Shown: positions 9,241 through 19,849 of the stretch, piece after piece
How the letters are laid out: each line of letters begins with the position of its first letter
How positions within the stretch are numbered: position 1 is the stretch's first letter
Origin: Pogonophryne albipinna
Taxonomy: Eukaryota > Chordata > Actinopteri > Perciformes > Artedidraconidae
DNA: 64,000 nucleotides
Assembly (NCBI GenBank): GCA_028583405.1
Contig: CM053246.1
Span: 2,910,570 to 2,974,569, forward strand
Direction: 5' to 3'
Position numbers and translations under genes: made by a program
Notes under the pieces: model-generated
Databases searched by the model: none
What the model saw: the letters and a program-made list of their open reading frames with translations, nothing else
Told to the model about the DNA's origin: nothing

Positions 9241-9839
9241 CGGAGCGTCCACACAGCAGCGTGCGTTGACGCTTGGAGGTGGGCGTATCTGAAGCTTGGG
9301 GATTTTTTGCGAGCTACGCGACCAACAACCAATCACATGAATCTCCCGCCCCCGACATACAAAGCAATAGCAATGTTAAAACGAAGTAAACTGGATATAA
9401 AATCCCCAAACAGGCGAAAACCTACCAGTTTCATCCACTGTCTCTGCCACCTCCTCCATGCCTCGCTCCTCCGGTTTGTATCCCGGTAGATGAACAGAGA
9501 CTGATCATACAGCACCAGGTGATTCACTACCGCTATAATGAATTTTCCCTCCATTTTTTTGAATATGAGGAAATGACCTGCGTAGTCTCTCCCAGCATAC
9601 ACGCGGTTTGATTGGCTAGCGCTTGAACTGGCAGATTTGCATAAACGGGATTTCATTGGCTGACGCCTCCGTCGAAGCGTCAAAAGTTGAACATTGCTCA
9701 ACTTTTGAAGCCAGCAACGCCAGCAACGCTCCACGTCGCTTCCCAAAATGCAGTTCGGCTAAAAGTGACGTCACCCCATTCAAAGTGAATGGGCAGAAGC
9801 GTTGGAAGCTTCAACGCACGCCGCTGTGTGGACGGGCCG
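9241..9839. mobile_element. PIF/Harbinger-like TIR element, 599 bp
   Basis: Left end CGGAGCGTCCACACAGCAGC and right end (reverse complement) CGGCCCGTCCACACAGCGGC form a TIR that continues imperfectly for over 40 bp into GTGCGTTGA...GCTT. The flanks are TTA at 9238-9240 and 9840-9842, the 3-bp TWA target duplication used by PIF/Harbinger. It also encloses a minus-strand coding remnant resembling a MADF domain, consistent with a deletion derivative of an autonomous Harbinger. Confidence 0.75.
9440..9554 (-). pseudogene. MADF-like DNA-binding domain remnant of a Harbinger second gene
   Basis: From an ATG at 9554 (minus strand) the frame reads MEGKFIIAVVNHLVLYDQSL then FIYRDTNRRSEAWRRWQRQW. The pattern 'I.AV..H..LYD......YRD...R..AWR' is that of a MADF domain start. 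Harbinger elements encode a Myb/MADF-type protein besides the nuclease, so this is probably exon 1 of that gene left in a deletion derivative. The frame is open upstream to 9746 but that part looks non-coding. Family assignment is by eye. Confidence 0.5.
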
Positions 9840-10594
9840 TTAGAAATTAAAATCAATGTTTTATGGCATAGTTTAGTGGCTACTCAGTTTTTGAGTGACA
9901 GCCCAGTCCTCCAGCGATTGTACAGTGCAGGCAGCTGCGGTGCGGTAGCTGAGATAGAACCATAGAACACCCCCAGAAGAACCAGCATTTCAATTATTAT
10001 AATACTACAAGTGAAAATATATGTAAGTATTGATCATTTGTGTTGTTTGTGCTATACGGTCTGTTTCTTTATTGTGTTAAGTGAGAAGTAAAGCTGTGCT
10101 ATGAAAGTTAGCTTTTGCTACCTTTAGATCCATAACAATGCAAGCTAAGTAGCCTAACAGTTAGCTACATAGCTAGCAGTGAGTGAGCTTTCTTCAGACA
10201 CCGGCGCACACACTCAAACGGACTCGTGTGCCTGACTCTACCAACAGGTTTTCATGATTCTGTTTAGATATGCAAGTATAAGCCATGATAGCTTATTTTA
10301 TTAACACGCTAATTTGATATGAAAATCAATGGAGGCTGAGTTAACTTTGTAGGAAAACCTACCGTCCATGACTGCCCCTGAGCTGTGTTTTATTTGTTAA
10401 CTTCATATTTTTCATTTCCTAAAACATTTATTTTCCTCTCATATTAACAGTGTGGATCATTGAGACAGCGTGGCGTCCAGAGTCTTATCCCGTTTTCCCA
10501 CTTCCTCTGAGGGGACAGCACGGAGGGGGGGCATGAAGAAAGAACTGCACCAGCTTCATCCACGCTGGGCGTTGCTGTTATCACTGGCTCAGTG

Positions 10595-11606
10595 CAGTGG
10601 CGGCGCCAGGGTATGGCTGGGGTAGGCTACAGCCATACCAAGAAATGGCTTAGCCCTACCTTAGCCCGACCATGACAAATTATGTTAAAGTAAGCATGTT
10701 GAGAACACGGATTGCGAAACTCTACCGGTCGTGTCCATAACACACAAACTGATCCTGCTGTAACAACAAGTGCACGTTACTGACGCAATATGGTTGAGAC
10801 CATTCGGGCTTATGCTAGAGGGGTGCAAGGAATCGTCTAAGTAGTGGGGGAGTTTTATACACTAAAGGTGTGGAAATCAGCGCGGCCGCGGTCAGATCAA
10901 AATGCCTCCGAATGCAATTTGAATAGACCTACAGCCAATCAGAGCAACGAAACGTTGGGTCTGCTGCGTCATGCATTACTGATATGTCACGTTCACAGTG
11001 AGTCCCCAAACTCGCGCCGAGTAAATTGCAGACAGCAGAACTTCTAGGATTAATTGTATATTTCGGATGGATAGATTTGTTCTTAAACGCCCTCGCATTG
11101 AGGTACAAGTCGAACAGGTGCCAGAGTCACACGACCCACCTGAAGAGTGAATAGTGAGTTTTGAATATATTTTGTAATAATGGGTCATTTGAAAAAGTGT
11201 TTTGTATGACAATAGAGACACAGGCCACCTGTTGTGTGCTGTGTCAGTCTCTCTCGGTTTACCTGTGTCTCTCTCTCTCTCCCTCTCTGTCTCTCTCCCT
11301 CACTCTCTCCCTCTCCGTGTCAATTCTATATGCCAACTTTTCTTGTTTCTGCCGCTGCGTAGCATGTTGTAACAACGTGGAATTAGCAGAATAGGCTATT
11401 GTATTGTTTAACTCACACCTGTTGCTCTCGATGTAATTTAGCTGATAAAAGGAGACTAATAAAAGCCTCACGCTTGGCGTTTCACTGTCAAGGGGTGCGA
11501 TATAGAGTGTATGTAATTACATTACAAATACTGATTTGAGCCCCACCACTATATGGGTTAGCCCTACCATAGATTACCCAACAAAAATACTCTGGCGCCG
11601 CCACTG
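10595..11606 (+). mobile_element. hAT deletion derivative, 1,012 bp
   Basis: Terminal inverted repeat CAGTGGCGGCGCCAG at both ends and an exact 8-bp duplication GCTCAGTG at 10587-10594 and 11607-11614. Internal sequence contains a CT-rich simple repeat (11265-11320) and a short N-terminal coding remnant at 11067. Both TIR neighbourhoods contain TTAGCCCTACC-like motifs, so the subterminal regions are also related. Non-autonomous. Confidence 0.95.
11067..11150 (+). pseudogene. N-terminal peptide of a hAT transposase
   Basis: A 27-codon frame, MDRFVLKRPRIEVQVEQVPE then SHDPPEE and TGA at 11148-11150. It resembles the short basic start of hAT/ZMYM1-like transposases, which are normally followed by a zinc finger. 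The rest of the gene is deleted. Too short for certainty. Confidence 0.4.
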
Positions 11607-12129
11607 GCTCAGTGTCATTTCATTTGACCAAATGTCTTTGTTTTATGTCCTTTTATTTAAAACATTCTTTGAGACTTCATCTTCTGGTTCAAATTTCAAT
11701 AAATGTAATTTGTATAATCACTCTTTTGTCTTTATTCTACATGAAAATGTTAGAGATTCCATTAAAATCTGTTGATTATTCAGATCTTCCTCAGGAATAG
11801 TATGTTGAGTTTTGAATGCTAAATGTATATAATTTTCTCACAGGATATAGAATGAAACAACACAGTTTTGTATCCATTGTGTATGAATGCTTCAGCTCTT
11901 CAGACCAACATAGTGAGATGTGAGCATGTTCCTAATTGTGTTGGTATGCAGCCTCGGTCTGGTCTGTTTCATAAAGCAAATCTGCCACTTTTATATTGCA
12001 GAATTTGTTTGTCCTAAACATAGCAATATATGCTTTTGAAATGTAACATGACTTTGAAAAATAATAGTATACATTTTATATTGTGTATCACCTTTAGCTT
12101 AAAAATACAGATGTGTTTTTTTAATCTAT

Positions 12130-12185
12130 AAAATAAATAGACACACTTTATCAATCCCAAATTGGGAAATTATTTAACAGCAGCA
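12130..12185. repeat. Retroposon 3'-tail fragment
   Basis: The motif ACACACTTTATCAATCCCAAATTGGGAAATTA resembles the end of many fish retroposons (TTTATTGATCCC...GGAAATT). A similar motif occurs at 46536-46562. No coding part is attached here. Confidence 0.35.
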
Positions 12186-13465
12186 GTGTGTTCAGGTATT
12201 AAAATATTTAAAGTTGGAATAAAGTATAAACTACACATCACAAGTATAATGCACTGCAATCCATAAGATAAGTCCGATATGTTCATGAAAACTCCCCAGG
12301 AGACACCGACACTAACGTGGCCGAGTGGACTCTGCTGCATGAGTTGCACTGTATGATCAGTGTGCTGTCACTCAAAAACTGAGTAGCCAATGGGGACACA
12401 CCCCTGGAAGTCCCGCCCACCTGGGACATTTGTGTCAAAATAGAAAACAAAAAATGAGGGAGCGCAAACGAGAAGAGCTGCAGCGAGAGCAAAAGTCTGA
12501 TCATTGAGAAAGAAGAAACAAGAACTGAAAACAAAAACCTATGTTAAAACAAAGAAAAAATACTTATAGTTTACATGATTACACAAATGATTTGTTTGCA
12601 ACTTATAGTTTTGCTTGACTCAGTTTGTTTCAGTTTTGCTTTATTCTGAGAAAGTGTTGCTTTATCTTTATGATACAAAACTAATCCCATAAGAACACAG
12701 CTGTTTTCTCACTGAACAATATTCTGCTTGTAACATTACCGCGCCATTTTAACCCATTTGAACCTTATTCGAGAGACTCCATTGGTCTCATTTATCCTAA
12801 GCTTCTCTCCTGGACGCGAGAATAACGAACAAAGCTAATGAGCGAAAATAATACATAGAAAACTATAATAAAAGAGAAGAATGGAAGAGATGGACGAAAT
12901 CATTTCAATGAGAAACTAAATCCCAGGTTTGAAGGGATTTATGTGGAGTGAGTCCAGTGACGTGATAAAACTGCACGCACCAGAAGTAAATGGCGGCGTT
13001 TATGGTGACACTGGAGTGAACGAGGACATCCCAACTCATACCTGAGGACTCCTCGGTCCTCGCGTCTCTTCCTCGTGTATCTCGCTCGCGTCTTACGGAG
13101 GAGGAGCTAAGACCCAAGGAAGGGATGCGAGTGAGGGAAAGGAGGAGGTGAAATATTCAATTGAGACGAGCCTCTGGTGATATTCCCATTGGGCATAAAG
13201 AACAAGCGCTTGTGTTTCCCTTCAAGCCTGGAAGAGGTGTGCTTGGAACAGATTGATCATTACGTTTTGAGAAGACACACACCTTTTGCATCAATCTATG
13301 AAGAGGCTGTTTTGTTTTGTGCATGAAGGGCTAGGTGGTGGATGCAAATGGCTTAGTTTTACATAAGAACAAAATAACCAACTGATTTTCATATTCCTCC
13401 CTGGCTGCTGTTATCAATTGGTGCACAGGCCTCACAATAGTGTGGAGCAGAGACAGGCATTAGAC

Positions 13466-14680
13466 TGTATATATAAATGGACGTAGTGTCCGTGACGTCA
13501 CCCATAGTATTCTGCAGAGTTGCCGTGAAACCCTTAGTAGGCGGAGTCGGCCACTAACGGCTCGACTGTGATGTCAGAGTCTAATCCCGCCTGCTCCAAA
13601 TAAGGGCAAAGAGGCGGAGCCGAGGCGGGACCTGCTGCCTCCGAACTGGAAGTAAACAGAGCTAGCTCAGGCTAAGAAGCTAAGCTAACATGAAATACAT
13701 GCATACCAAGTTACTGCTAACAGTGTAGTTCCCCTATATAAACGTTACATTCATAATCAAATGAGACAATCTGCAAGAGAATTAGCTATATTTTGTTATT
13801 CTTAATGCTTGTCATTCACACGTTGAGAAAAGACGGACTCCACCGCCCGGACCTAACGGAGCCGCAGTGGGCTAGCTCCGGGACGCCGGCTGGAGCTAGC
13901 CCCCTGCGGCTCCGTTAGCTCCGGCGGCCACCACTGGGATAATTGGGTCCCCTATTAACATTTGCTCCCGTTTAGCATTATGTGCGTCATAGCCATAGAC
14001 TATAAAAGTCTTACCCAAGGCTGAATCATAAACTAAAATGTATATGTATGCATAAAGGGTTACGTCCTTAGCTGGCTAATAAGTAACAAGCTAAGCTACC
14101 AAGCACACAAACACCTGCGAACGGGGTTAACATGTATAATATTATCATTTTAGACTTCTTGTTAGTACATTCAAGCGCACAGCACGACATTTTAATTGTC
14201 TGGTATTTGTAACAATATTCCCTAAAAGGCACAATCACCACGAACACGGCTAAAGCTAAAGGGTAAAGTACAGTAACTACGACTAACTAACGTTGTAGCC
14301 TCTATGGTTGTAGCCTAGCAGAGTGGACAACTTGCTGTTAGCTGACAGTGAGGCATGTACGTGTCCATCAAAGTGACCACGCCCTAATTTATGCAAAAAC
14401 GTTAAGACCTAATATAAATAAAAGGGTTGTGTTAGAAAACAATTCACTCACAGATTCATAATCATGAAGGTGGAATCTAACTATATCGATAATAATATTT
14501 ATTGCATCCATTGGTAGAAACATGTTTTTTTCTGCTGTAAAGTTGGGCATTTTAACATGGGGGTCTATGGCAATTGCTCCTTTCTGCAGCCAGTCCCTAG
14601 CGGCCCATGTATGAACTGCAGTGTGTGGCACTTCCGTATTGGCGTCCCGGCTGTTCCCCAGAGTTTGCCGCTTGGTTGGG
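13466..14680. mobile_element. TIR-type repeat copy with a large hairpin
   Basis: The left end (TAGACTGTATATATAAA at 13469) and the block at 14466-14667 recur together at 25783-26010, where the middle is missing. That marks one repeat family with a full-length and an internally deleted copy. The shared right block includes CTGCTGTAAAGTTGGGCATT and ACTTCCGTATTGGCGTCC. The interior holds a near-perfect palindrome (13853-13919) and no believable gene. Class unknown; exact right edge uncertain. Confidence 0.5.
13853..13919. repeat. Large hairpin, two ~26-bp arms
   Basis: CTAACGGAGCCGCAG is followed by GGGCTAGCTCC, then a short spacer, and the reverse complement of both (GGAGCTAGCCC, CTGCGGCTCCGTTAG). 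Only one bulge or mismatch separates the halves of each arm. GC-rich, so a stable stem is expected. Confidence 0.85.
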
Positions 14681-15665
14681 ACATTATTGAATAAGCGATC
14701 TATCTGCCTACACTGATGCCTCCTCACTTAAAATAGGAACATGGCTGAGAAAAAGAGAGGAGATGTCCGTCCCTTCAGGCCTCATCACACCTGTACTGCT
14801 GCATACGGCCATCTGTCTGGAAAAGCATGTTCCCCCGCTTCTCAGAGTGACTACGCTCATTGCTGACTTTGATGGCTGTTCCATTACAAAGTTTTACATT
14901 ATCCAGATGCATTCAGGTTCGGAGCTACAGCAGTGGCCTCGGAGCGAGACAGACTGCAGAAAACAACAGACGCCCACACTCACTCAAGCTAATAGAACTG
15001 GAGTGTTGCTAAGAAGATTTGTAATACCTATTTTCATAAAGTGATTTATTGATGTTTATTATAGTCAATAGATCATTATGATATTTATGACTGTCATTGA
15101 AAGTGTCAGTATGTTTAAAATATGTGTGTCTGTGTCAACATGTCCGCTGTTCTTTACGCTGTGACACAATGGGTATATGCAAAAGAACTCTTTATGCTTT
15201 CTTTTTTTACAAAAATTCATGAACAGATTATGTTTTCTTAAATCTCATATCTCATTACAGCGCAGCACAGTGCTTGTGGGAACACGGAAGAATATAGACG
15301 CGTTTCCTTTTCTTCCATTTTTGGAGGGTTAGCCAGACCGAACCAGACCGGTCTTTGCCGCAGCACTTACAATAAAAAAACAACTTACAGGCGCAACAAT
15401 ACAGTATATTTAAACATGTTACACCATCTCAGCCTTCAGGCTGGGCGACTTCCTAAAGGCAAAAAGGTGACTTTCTGTTAATAATGCTTACTTGCTTAAT
15501 TTAATTATATTTCAGGAAGGGAAATCTGAACATTGCGTTAATGTTCAAAATTATTGTTACACATACATTCTATTGATATATAACAGTCAACGTTTTTTAT
15601 CAAGAGACTTTTGAAAGTATTACTTAATGAATCAGAAAATACTTCAGAATGAATACGAAAAAAAA
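14681..15665. other. Unassigned sequence
   Basis: No coding frame or clear element end. 14880-14960 (ACAAAGTTTTACATTATCCA, then GCAGTGGCCTCGGAGCGAGA) has the character of an old repeat, but I cannot delimit it. Confidence 0.35.
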
Positions 15666-15667
15666 TC

Positions 15668-15822
15668 GAATGGGAGGGATGAAACCCTCTTTAATGGTCA
15701 CACATGCAGAGCACACAGCACACACAGTGAAATGTGTTCTCTGCGTTTAACCCATCCTAGCACCAGGAGTCCAGTACTAGGAGCAGTGGGCAGCTATAGC
15801 GCCCCGGGGAGCAATGCTTACT
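15668..15822 (-). repeat. SINE body fragment
   Basis: Reverse-complemented, this runs GCTCCCCGGGGCGCTATAGC, GCCCACTGCTCC, GGGTTAAACGCAGAG, CTCTGCATGTGTGACC and AAAGAGGGTTTCATCC. It matches, in the same order, the body and 3' end of the tRNA-headed SINE at 34497-34812. The tRNA-like head is missing, so this copy is 5'-truncated. Confidence 0.8.
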
Positions 15823-15864
15823 TGTTCATTTTTTATATAGTTTTATAGACATTTGTTTTATATT

Positions 15865-15958
15865 CGGGATTGTGGGAAACGGTATTTCGATCTCTCTGTC
15901 ACACACAAACTGGAAGATTGACAATAAAGTTGACTTTGACTGACTTGACTTAAGATAA
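15865..15958 (+). repeat. LINE/retroposon 3' end with TTGACTT-type tail
   Basis: GGGAAACGGTATTTCGATCT is followed by AGATTGACAATAAAGTTGAC and a short TTTGACTGACTTGACTT tail. Many fish retroposons end with such a polyadenylation-like AATAAA plus short tandem tail. No coding part is attached. Confidence 0.5.
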
Positions 15959-16822
15959 ATCAAGTCAAATAAATAACCCCTAAATGTTTGTTTATTTTGG
16001 TTGTTTTATTTCTACTAATCTAAAAGATGACGTGCTTTGGTAAATATCCCAAAATCTGAATTGACCAGTCTTTATAAACATAGATTCCGGGTGATGGAGA
16101 GAACTTTTTAATTGTAGCTGTTTGTTCTGAAGAGTAGATGAAGTCATGTTAGTTGAAGGAGAGGAGGAATTAGGAGGCATTCTTTAGAGATATATTAACA
16201 CATGGGCTTGTGAGACTGAAGCTGCCTGTCTCAAGCTTTAGAAGGACCAGAAGTCTGCAGAAGATTATAAACTCTACTGGCCTGACAGCAAGTATGCTGC
16301 TTAATTCTACAAAGGTACAGGTTTTGGTCAGAAAGTATGCAACTATTTCTTACTTTGGACAAAAGTTCATTCTGAGTGTGTGAAAGCTTGTGGAGGCTGT
16401 ATGGAGTAAGCAGCCGTGTCACGCACTTGTAGTACGGGGCCATCCTGGAGAGCATTTTTAGATATGGAATCCAATTGCGTTTCCAGAACCCCCCCAGAAC
16501 CTCCCATGATGGAATTACAGCATGGTCTGGCATCTTAACTGAAACAGGCTTGCCAGAATGCACAAAAAGCTATAGCAGGAAATAGGGAAAAGAGACTATG
16601 AGCTTATTGAGTGTGCAAGCATGAAACAAGCAACACAAATAACTGCTGAATCACAACTCGTCTCTGAGAACAAACCTAGGACTTTGTGAGCCAAAGTGCA
16701 AATCACACTGCTTTAAGTTATCGATTCTTCCAGCCTCCATCCAGCTGCTGAACCCTGATGCTAAATCTTAGTACCGGTACAAGAGCAATGTGCAAAAAAT
16801 ACACAGGCAGCTACCACTTTCA
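15959..16822. other. Unassigned sequence
   Basis: A 110-codon minus-strand frame at 16231-16563 has no features I recognise, so I do not call it a gene. No element ends were seen. Confidence 0.35.
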
Positions 16823-16948
16823 TTCTACAGCAGGGGCGGACTGGCCATTGGGAATACCGGCAGTTTTCCCGGTGGGCCAGTGCTGTGCGTGGACCGGAGG
16901 GCCAAAAATAAATAAATATTAAAATTAAAATATTTTTTTTTTTTGCCA

Positions 16949-17372
16949 AAATCCTACCGGCCCACATTTGTAAGTGTTCCGGCCACTCCCTTTTTTTTTC
17001 TTTCGCTTACCTAAATCCTACCGACCCACATTTGTAAGTGTTCCGGCCACTCCCTTTTTTTTTCTTTCGCTTACCTAAATCCTACCGGCCCACATTTGTA
17101 AGTGTTCCGGCCACTCCCTTTTTTTTTCTTTCGCTTACCTAAATCCTACCGGCCCACATTTGTAAGTGTTCCGGCCACTCCCTTTTTTTTTCTTTCGCTT
17201 ACCTAAATCCTACCGGCCCACATTTGTAAGTGTTCCGGCCACTCCCTTTTTTTTTCTTTCGCTTACCTAAATCCTACCGGCCCACATTTGTAAGTGTTCC
17301 GGCCACTCCCTTTTTTTTTCTTTCGCTTACCTAAATCCTACCGCCCACATTTGTAAGTGTTCCAGCCAGTCC
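16949..17372. repeat. Seven-copy 64-bp tandem repeat
   Basis: The anchor CCCACATTTGTAAGTGTTCC starts at 16961, 17025, 17089, 17153, 17217, 17281 and 17344, giving a 64-bp period (63 in the last step because one base is lost). Each unit also carries CCGGCCACTCCC, a T run, and CTTTCGCTTACCTAAATCC. Units are almost identical; the first and last diverge at the outer edges. Confidence 0.97.
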
Positions 17373-17543
17373 CTGGAGGGGTGTGGCCCACACCCCACTG
17401 GGCTGGGCTGGGCCGTTTTGATAGGCTACCTATGTTCTATCTATCAGATAGTTTCACTTTCACACATCAGGCCAGTAGCTGTCACTGTGCAGTGAACGAT
17501 CAGGAGTGAGTGACTGAGAGACCTAGCTGGCAGTTGCTTACAG

Positions 17544-17690
17544 ATGGATAAACAAGCTCCAAAGCGTAAAGGCGTTTTTGTATGGTTTGTGTATACAGTA
17601 TACAGTATTGTAGCAAGCCCTGGGTTCAGCGGGAGGGGCTTGCATAGGGGGGGGGGTTGGCAGGTTCAGGGGGAGTGGCTGTACCCGTAG
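17544..17690 (+). pseudogene. hAT transposase start, 48 codons
   Basis: MDKQAPKRKG followed by unrelated residues and a stop at 17688-17690. The first ten residues resemble the beginning of hAT/ZMYM-like transposases (short basic 'K..P.RKGG' start). The rest of the frame shows no domain, so the coding region is lost except for its first codons. Confidence 0.35.
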
Positions 17691-18139
17691 GATAGAAAAG
17701 GGGGAAGTGACGTCTGACTCAGAGGTTACGTGGCTGTGGAGAAGAACGTGTTGCCCACATTCTGTTACTGAGTTTAGGCTAGTTAGCTAGCAGGTTTCTT
17801 GTTTTGGGTGCAGTCACTTTTGCCTCCACTTGCTGTTCAAATAAATTAAATTATTCCATGTGTCAAGTCAGGCAAATTGGGTCAAAATGTTATTGCATCA
17901 ATGATCTGTTAACATTAAAATCATTAAATATATGCTATAACTATTTTGCTCTAGGCAACTCAAGGGCTCAGGTAATGTGATTACTATATGAATAATGTTT
18001 CCAAAATAATATTAAATGCATAGGGTTCTTTGTTAAGTAACATACTTTAGTCTCCGGCCGGCCGATACATGTCGCGCATTAAGTGGGCCTGTCTGTCAAT
18101 TAATCCCCGGGCTACTTTTTCCCCCCAGTCCGCCCTACC

Positions 18140-19270
<1,131 letters not shown>

Positions 19271-19356
19271 TTGCAAAATGCACTTTTTAATGTCTTTTAT
19301 ACATAAATGTGTCCCCGGTCTGTAAGGGAACTCACAAAAGTGTCAGAAAACAAAAC

Positions 19357-19713
19357 TAGGGGTGCCCAAAATTCACGATTCACGTAAGAATCGCGATTCT
19401 ATCTCTGCCGATTCAGAATCCATTCAGAAATTCAAAGAATCGATTCACATTTTTCAGTCTTGCCGCAACGCTGTTTTCCATTTGTTCTACGGCATGAACT
19501 CCGTAATGTCTCGCTAACATGGCACTTCGACTTTATGCAGCAACCAGGAAACACACCAGGAAATCCTCTTCACTCTGTCCGCTCTTCATGCCTCACAGGG
19601 CAGACTCCTGAGCTATTTTGAATCGCAAATTGTTTTAAATCGCGAATCGATTGTAAATCGAATGGTGACCCCAAGAAATCGAATGGTGAGATTTCCTGAA
19701 TCGTGCACCCCTA
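19357..19713. mobile_element. hAT MITE, 357 bp
   Basis: Starts TAGGGGTG and ends CACCCCTA, with an exact 8-bp duplication AACAAAAC at 19349-19356 and 19714-19721. The interior has repeated ATTCACGATTC / GAATCG motifs in both orientations and no coding sequence. Confidence 0.95.
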
Positions 19714-19849
19714 AACAAAACCTTCTCTCTTTTACTCCGTACCTACATCTCTAAAAACGGGGGAACAATGGAGCTGATCCAGATTTGCTGCCGATATGAT
19801 GTAATATCGGAAATGAGCGCTGGCTTTACGCCCACTGCCCAATCAGAAC

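Larger units (their letters stand above)
7369..13178. mobile_element. Large TIR-bounded repeat carrying three nested elements
   Basis: The left end (ACCAGAGGTTCATCTCAAT at 7369) and the right end, reverse-complemented (ACCAGAGGCTCGTCTCAAT ending at 13178), match at 17 of 19 positions. Both continue into CTCC-rich subterminal sequence. A related repeat with the same left subterminal block (CCCCTCCTCGACTCCTC, then CGCCATGTTGAAGGAC) starts near 26014. A second internal inverted repeat pairs 9880-9940 with 12330-12387. Inside sit a Rex3 LINE, a Harbinger-like element and a hAT. It has no transposase of its own that I can identify, and its superfamily is unknown. Confidence 0.55.
16831..18139 (+). 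mobile_element. hAT element, 1,309 bp, with internal 64-bp tandem array
   Basis: The left end CAGGGGCGGACTGGCC pairs with the right end (reverse complement GGTAGGGCGGACTGGGGGG). The flanking 8-bp duplication TTCTACAG lies at 16823-16830 and 18140-18147. The target matches the nnnTAnnn pattern described for the Buster group of hAT. A short N-terminal remnant (MDKQAPKRKG at 17544) and seven tandem 64-bp units (16949-17372) lie inside. Confidence 0.9.

Noticed and set aside
14389..14727. 112-codon minus-strand frame also partly present at 25706-25960
   Set aside because: The repeated part is within a transposon-like repeat, and the frame is not conserved between the two copies.
16231..16563. 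110-codon minus-strand open frame
   Set aside because: No recognisable motif, splice signals or context; could be chance. Left unannotated.
16949..17372. CRISPR-like array of regular repeats
   Set aside because: Units are 64 bp and nearly identical throughout, with no variable spacers, in a vertebrate hAT element.
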